Origin: an uncultured Bacteroidia bacterium
Lineage (GTDB): Bacteria; Bacteroidota; Bacteroidia; Bacteroidales; Prolixibacteraceae
Direction of reading: 5' to 3'
DNA length: 41,322 bases
Assembly: GCA_903927965.1 (NCBI GenBank)
Contig: CAIYPA010000530.1
Coordinates: 1 to 41,322, forward strand
The notes beneath the pieces were generated by a model, which saw only the letters and a program-made list of their open reading frames with translations, had not been told where the DNA came from and made no database searches. Shown here in pieces: positions 39,365 through 41,322 of the stretch. The position numbers and the translations under genes were made by a program. Each line of letters begins with the position of its first letter. Position 1 is the first letter of the stretch.

Positions 39365-41136
39365 TACTCAATAAATTAAATGATGAGCAAAAACTAGCAG
39401 TTAAGCAAGAAGGAAATGTTTTGCTGACTGCATGTCCTGGAAGTGGCAAAACAAGGGTAATCATACACAAACTTGCTTATGAGGTTAGCCGTCTTGAAGA
39501 AGGGAGCAAAAAAAGAATTGCAGCAGTAACCTTTACAGTAAGAGCATCAGAAGAAATTTTTAGGCGAGTTAATGCATTGGGAATTAACAGCCAAAAAATT
39601 TGGTCAGGAACATTACATGCCTTTTGTTTGGAATGGATATTGAACCCCTATTCCTGTTACTTTCCCGAACTTAAAAACGGTTACTCAATTGCAGATGAAA
39701 CATTCTGCTCTGACCTAATTAGCGACCTGAAAGAGAAGTATAAACTAAAGCAAATAGATCCGGTAATTCTTCGATTTAACAGAGACGGAAGTTTTGTAGA
39801 ACCAAAAAGCATTCAGAAAAAACTACTAAAAGAGTATCACGAAATATTAAAACAGAAAAAGCTAATTGATTTTGAATTACTGCTTTATTACTCTTACCTA
39901 ATATTGAAAACCTATCCGAAAATTCAAAAAACACTTGCCAATTTATTCAAGTTGATTTGTGTGGATGAGTATCAAGATACACAGGATTTACTTTATGCAA
40001 TCATCTCAACAATTATCAAAGCTGGCAATGGAAATACTTCTTTGTTTCTTGTTGGTGATACTGACCAAGCAATTTATGCTTCATTGGGGGGTGTTGCAAA
40101 AAGCATGGTTGAAATTCAATCCGAGTTGAACGGTATGCCAATAACTCCTCTAACTCTTACTGGTAATTACAGGTCAAGTCAGAGGATAATTGATTTCTAC
40201 AGACACTTCCAAACGCAATCAATAGAAATTGAAGCAATAGGCAGTAATGCAGCAACCAAAGGGTTAATCACACTTAATCACACTATTCACAATTCAAAAA
40301 TTGTAGATGAAATTGCCCGTCTTATTCAAAGCAGTTTAGATAAGAGGATTCATGAAGATGAAATTTGCGTTCTTGTTCCACAATGGTGGTTGATTACTTC
40401 CGTTTCAAAAAAATTGAGGGCTACTTTGCCAGATGTAAATTTTGATGCTTCAGGTTTAGCACCAATGTCAAGAAACAGAGAAAATATTTGGTATAAACTT
40501 TCCCGTCTTTTTCTCACAGAACCAAATCCGAAAATTTATTCTTCAAGATATAGGTGGGCAACCGAGTTGATTGAAAATTTTAGAGTTGTTACAAATATAG
40601 AGTTCATTGAATATTTTAGGGTCGAAAGAAATCTATTGCGACTAATTAATTCAATCAAATCAAATGAAACCGAAGGTATTGACTACCTTGCTGATTGTTT
40701 TGAACAATTTCTTTCTGCTGTTGAAATTGATTACACAAAGTATCCTCAATTAGTTGAAAATAGAAAGTTATTCTTTGATAATATTGAAATCCGTTTAAAT
40801 GACCCCGATTTTAAAGTCCCAAGTGACATTCAATCTTTTAAAAGTTTTTATAGAGAAATGACAGGAGTAATTATTAATACTTGTGTTGGTGTAAAAGGGG
40901 AAGAATTTGAAACTGTAATTGCTTACGGACTTTTGTATGGATATATTCCACATTGGAATGATGTTTTTTTTGGCGACCCAGTTGATGCATCAAGAAAACT
41001 GATGTATGTTATTTGCTCAAGGGCAAAAACAAACTTGCATCTTATTAGTGAGACTGGGAGAACAACAAGAAGAGGTGATGAACTTACAATCACACCTGAA
41101 TTAGCAAGCAAGATATTTGATTATGATGAAGTGTAA
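39361..41136 (+). CDS. gajB: Gabija-type GajB: UvrD-like SF1 helicase
   Basis: 591 aa. SF1A helicase motifs in order: Q-motif LNDEQKLAV; motif I TACPGSGKTR (about 23-32); motif II VDEYQDTQ; motif III LVGDTDQAIYASLGG; motif IV TGNYRSSQRI; motif V GVKGEEFETVIAYGL; motif VI MYVICSRAKTNLHLIS. All are intact. In Gabija, GajB senses DNA ends or consumes ATP and activates GajA. The 4-bp ATGA overlap with gajA shows coupled translation. It is longer than Bacillus GajB (about 490 aa). Repeat C begins about 46 bp after its stop. Confidence 0.88.
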   Translation: MILNKLNDEQKLAVKQEGNVLLTACPGSGKTRVIIHKLAYEVSRLEEGSKKRIAAVTFTVRASEEIFRRVNALGINSQKIWSGTLHAFCLEWILNPYSCYFPELKNGYSIADETFCSDLISDLKEKYKLKQIDPVILRFNRDGSFVEPKSIQKKLLKEYHEILKQKKLIDFELLLYYSYLILKTYPKIQKTLANLFKLICVDEYQDTQDLLYAIISTIIKAGNGNTSLFLVGDTDQAIYASLGGVAKSMVEIQSELNGMPITPLTLTGNYRSSQRIIDFYRHFQTQSIEIEAIGSNAATKGLITLNHTIHNSKIVDEIARLIQSSLDKRIHEDEICVLVPQWWLITSVSKKLRATLPDVNFDASGLAPMSRNRENIWYKLSRLFLTEPNPKIYSSRYRWATELIENFRVVTNIEFIEYFRVERNLLRLINSIKSNETEGIDYLADCFEQFLSAVEIDYTKYPQLVENRKLFFDNIEIRLNDPDFKVPSDIQSFKSFYREMTGVIINTCVGVKGEEFETVIAYGLLYGYIPHWNDVFFGDPVDASRKLMYVICSRAKTNLHLISETGRTTRRGDELTITPELASKIFDYDEV

Positions 41137-41182
41137 TATTAAACACAATATGCTAATATGGTTGACAAGAACGCCAGCACCT

Positions 41183-41322
41183 AATAAATAGGACTTCATG
41201 TGGTCTGCAAGACCCAACTTGAAGTCCCGGTTGAACGACATCCCGGCATGTATCGCACTATGCACTTATCGAAGGTTTTTGCTTTTTAGCAGATTTAAAG
41301 AGGAGGATTATAGGAGGGCAAA
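41183..41322. repeat. Cassette-end repeat, copy C (runs to the window edge)
   Basis: Opens with a two-tier hairpin: GGACTTCA (41191-41198) pairs with TGAAGTCC (41220-41227), enclosing GGTCT-gca-AGACC (41202-41214). The stretch 41251-41318 matches 6612-6679 of copy A at 61 of 68 positions. Just before it, GCACCTAATAAA (41177-41188) recalls the left arm of the attC-like site at 37041. The element may continue beyond the window. Confidence 0.8.

Overview
The window looks like a chromosomal segment of a Bacteroidota bacterium, probably a polysaccharide-degrading environmental or marine lineage. Three things point there: promoter candidates of the Bacteroidota type (TTTG and TAnnTTTG boxes), dense sulfatase, polysaccharide-lyase and glycosidase clusters with Sec or Tat-like leaders, and families common in this phylum (DUF2200, YceI, Gfo/Idh/MocA proteins with RR leaders, HipBST). 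No SusC/SusD pair, rRNA, tRNA, transposase, integrase or CRISPR array was seen.

Layout. (1) 1-3035: the start of an SGNH/GDSL hydrolase and a GH3 beta-glycosidase with a PA14 domain, both on the minus strand. (2) 3436-16046: an accessory region, visibly AT-rich from about 4.1 to 10.5 kb. It holds a PIN toxin-antitoxin pair with a frameshifted toxin, a complete retron closely resembling Ec86/Eco1 (NDT-like effector, msr-msd RNA, reverse transcriptase), a second PIN pair whose toxin is only a stub, a RhuM-Fic protein, a split HipA system (HipBST) and a wHTH-Fic protein behind a repeated operator-like element. Carbonic anhydrase, DUF2200, DinB, a lone CheB domain and small secreted proteins follow. 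(3) 16252-33337: a polysaccharide-utilisation block, all on the plus strand. It has three sulfatases (two Cys-type, one Ser-type), two alginate-lyase-fold enzymes (one fused to a polysaccharide-deacetylase-like domain), a GH43-like propeller, an esterase, a GH2 enzyme, and a trio of RR-leader proteins: a Gfo/Idh/MocA oxidoreductase, a xylose-isomerase-like TIM barrel and an enolase-superfamily protein. The likely target is a sulfated, acylated, uronic-acid-containing glycan. (4) 33338-36456: a patchwork of a zeta-like toxin pair, a DinD-type fragment, a YceI protein and two orphan 3' fragments of enolase-superfamily genes. (5) 36406-41322: two attC-like sites flanking a lipoprotein cassette with an in-frame stop, then a Gabija-type defence pair (gajA, gajB).

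The most notable signals are four. The retron is complete, with an RNA whose a1/a2 pairing and an msr loop can be read directly. A roughly 140-170 bp repeat occurs three times, each time just 3' of a plus-strand defence or toxin-type gene (retron RT, RhuM-Fic, gajB). Attachment-site-like inverted repeats bound small cassettes near both the retron and Gabija. A deacetylase-lyase fusion protein sits in the sulfatase operon. All family assignments come from reading motifs by eye; no database search was run.
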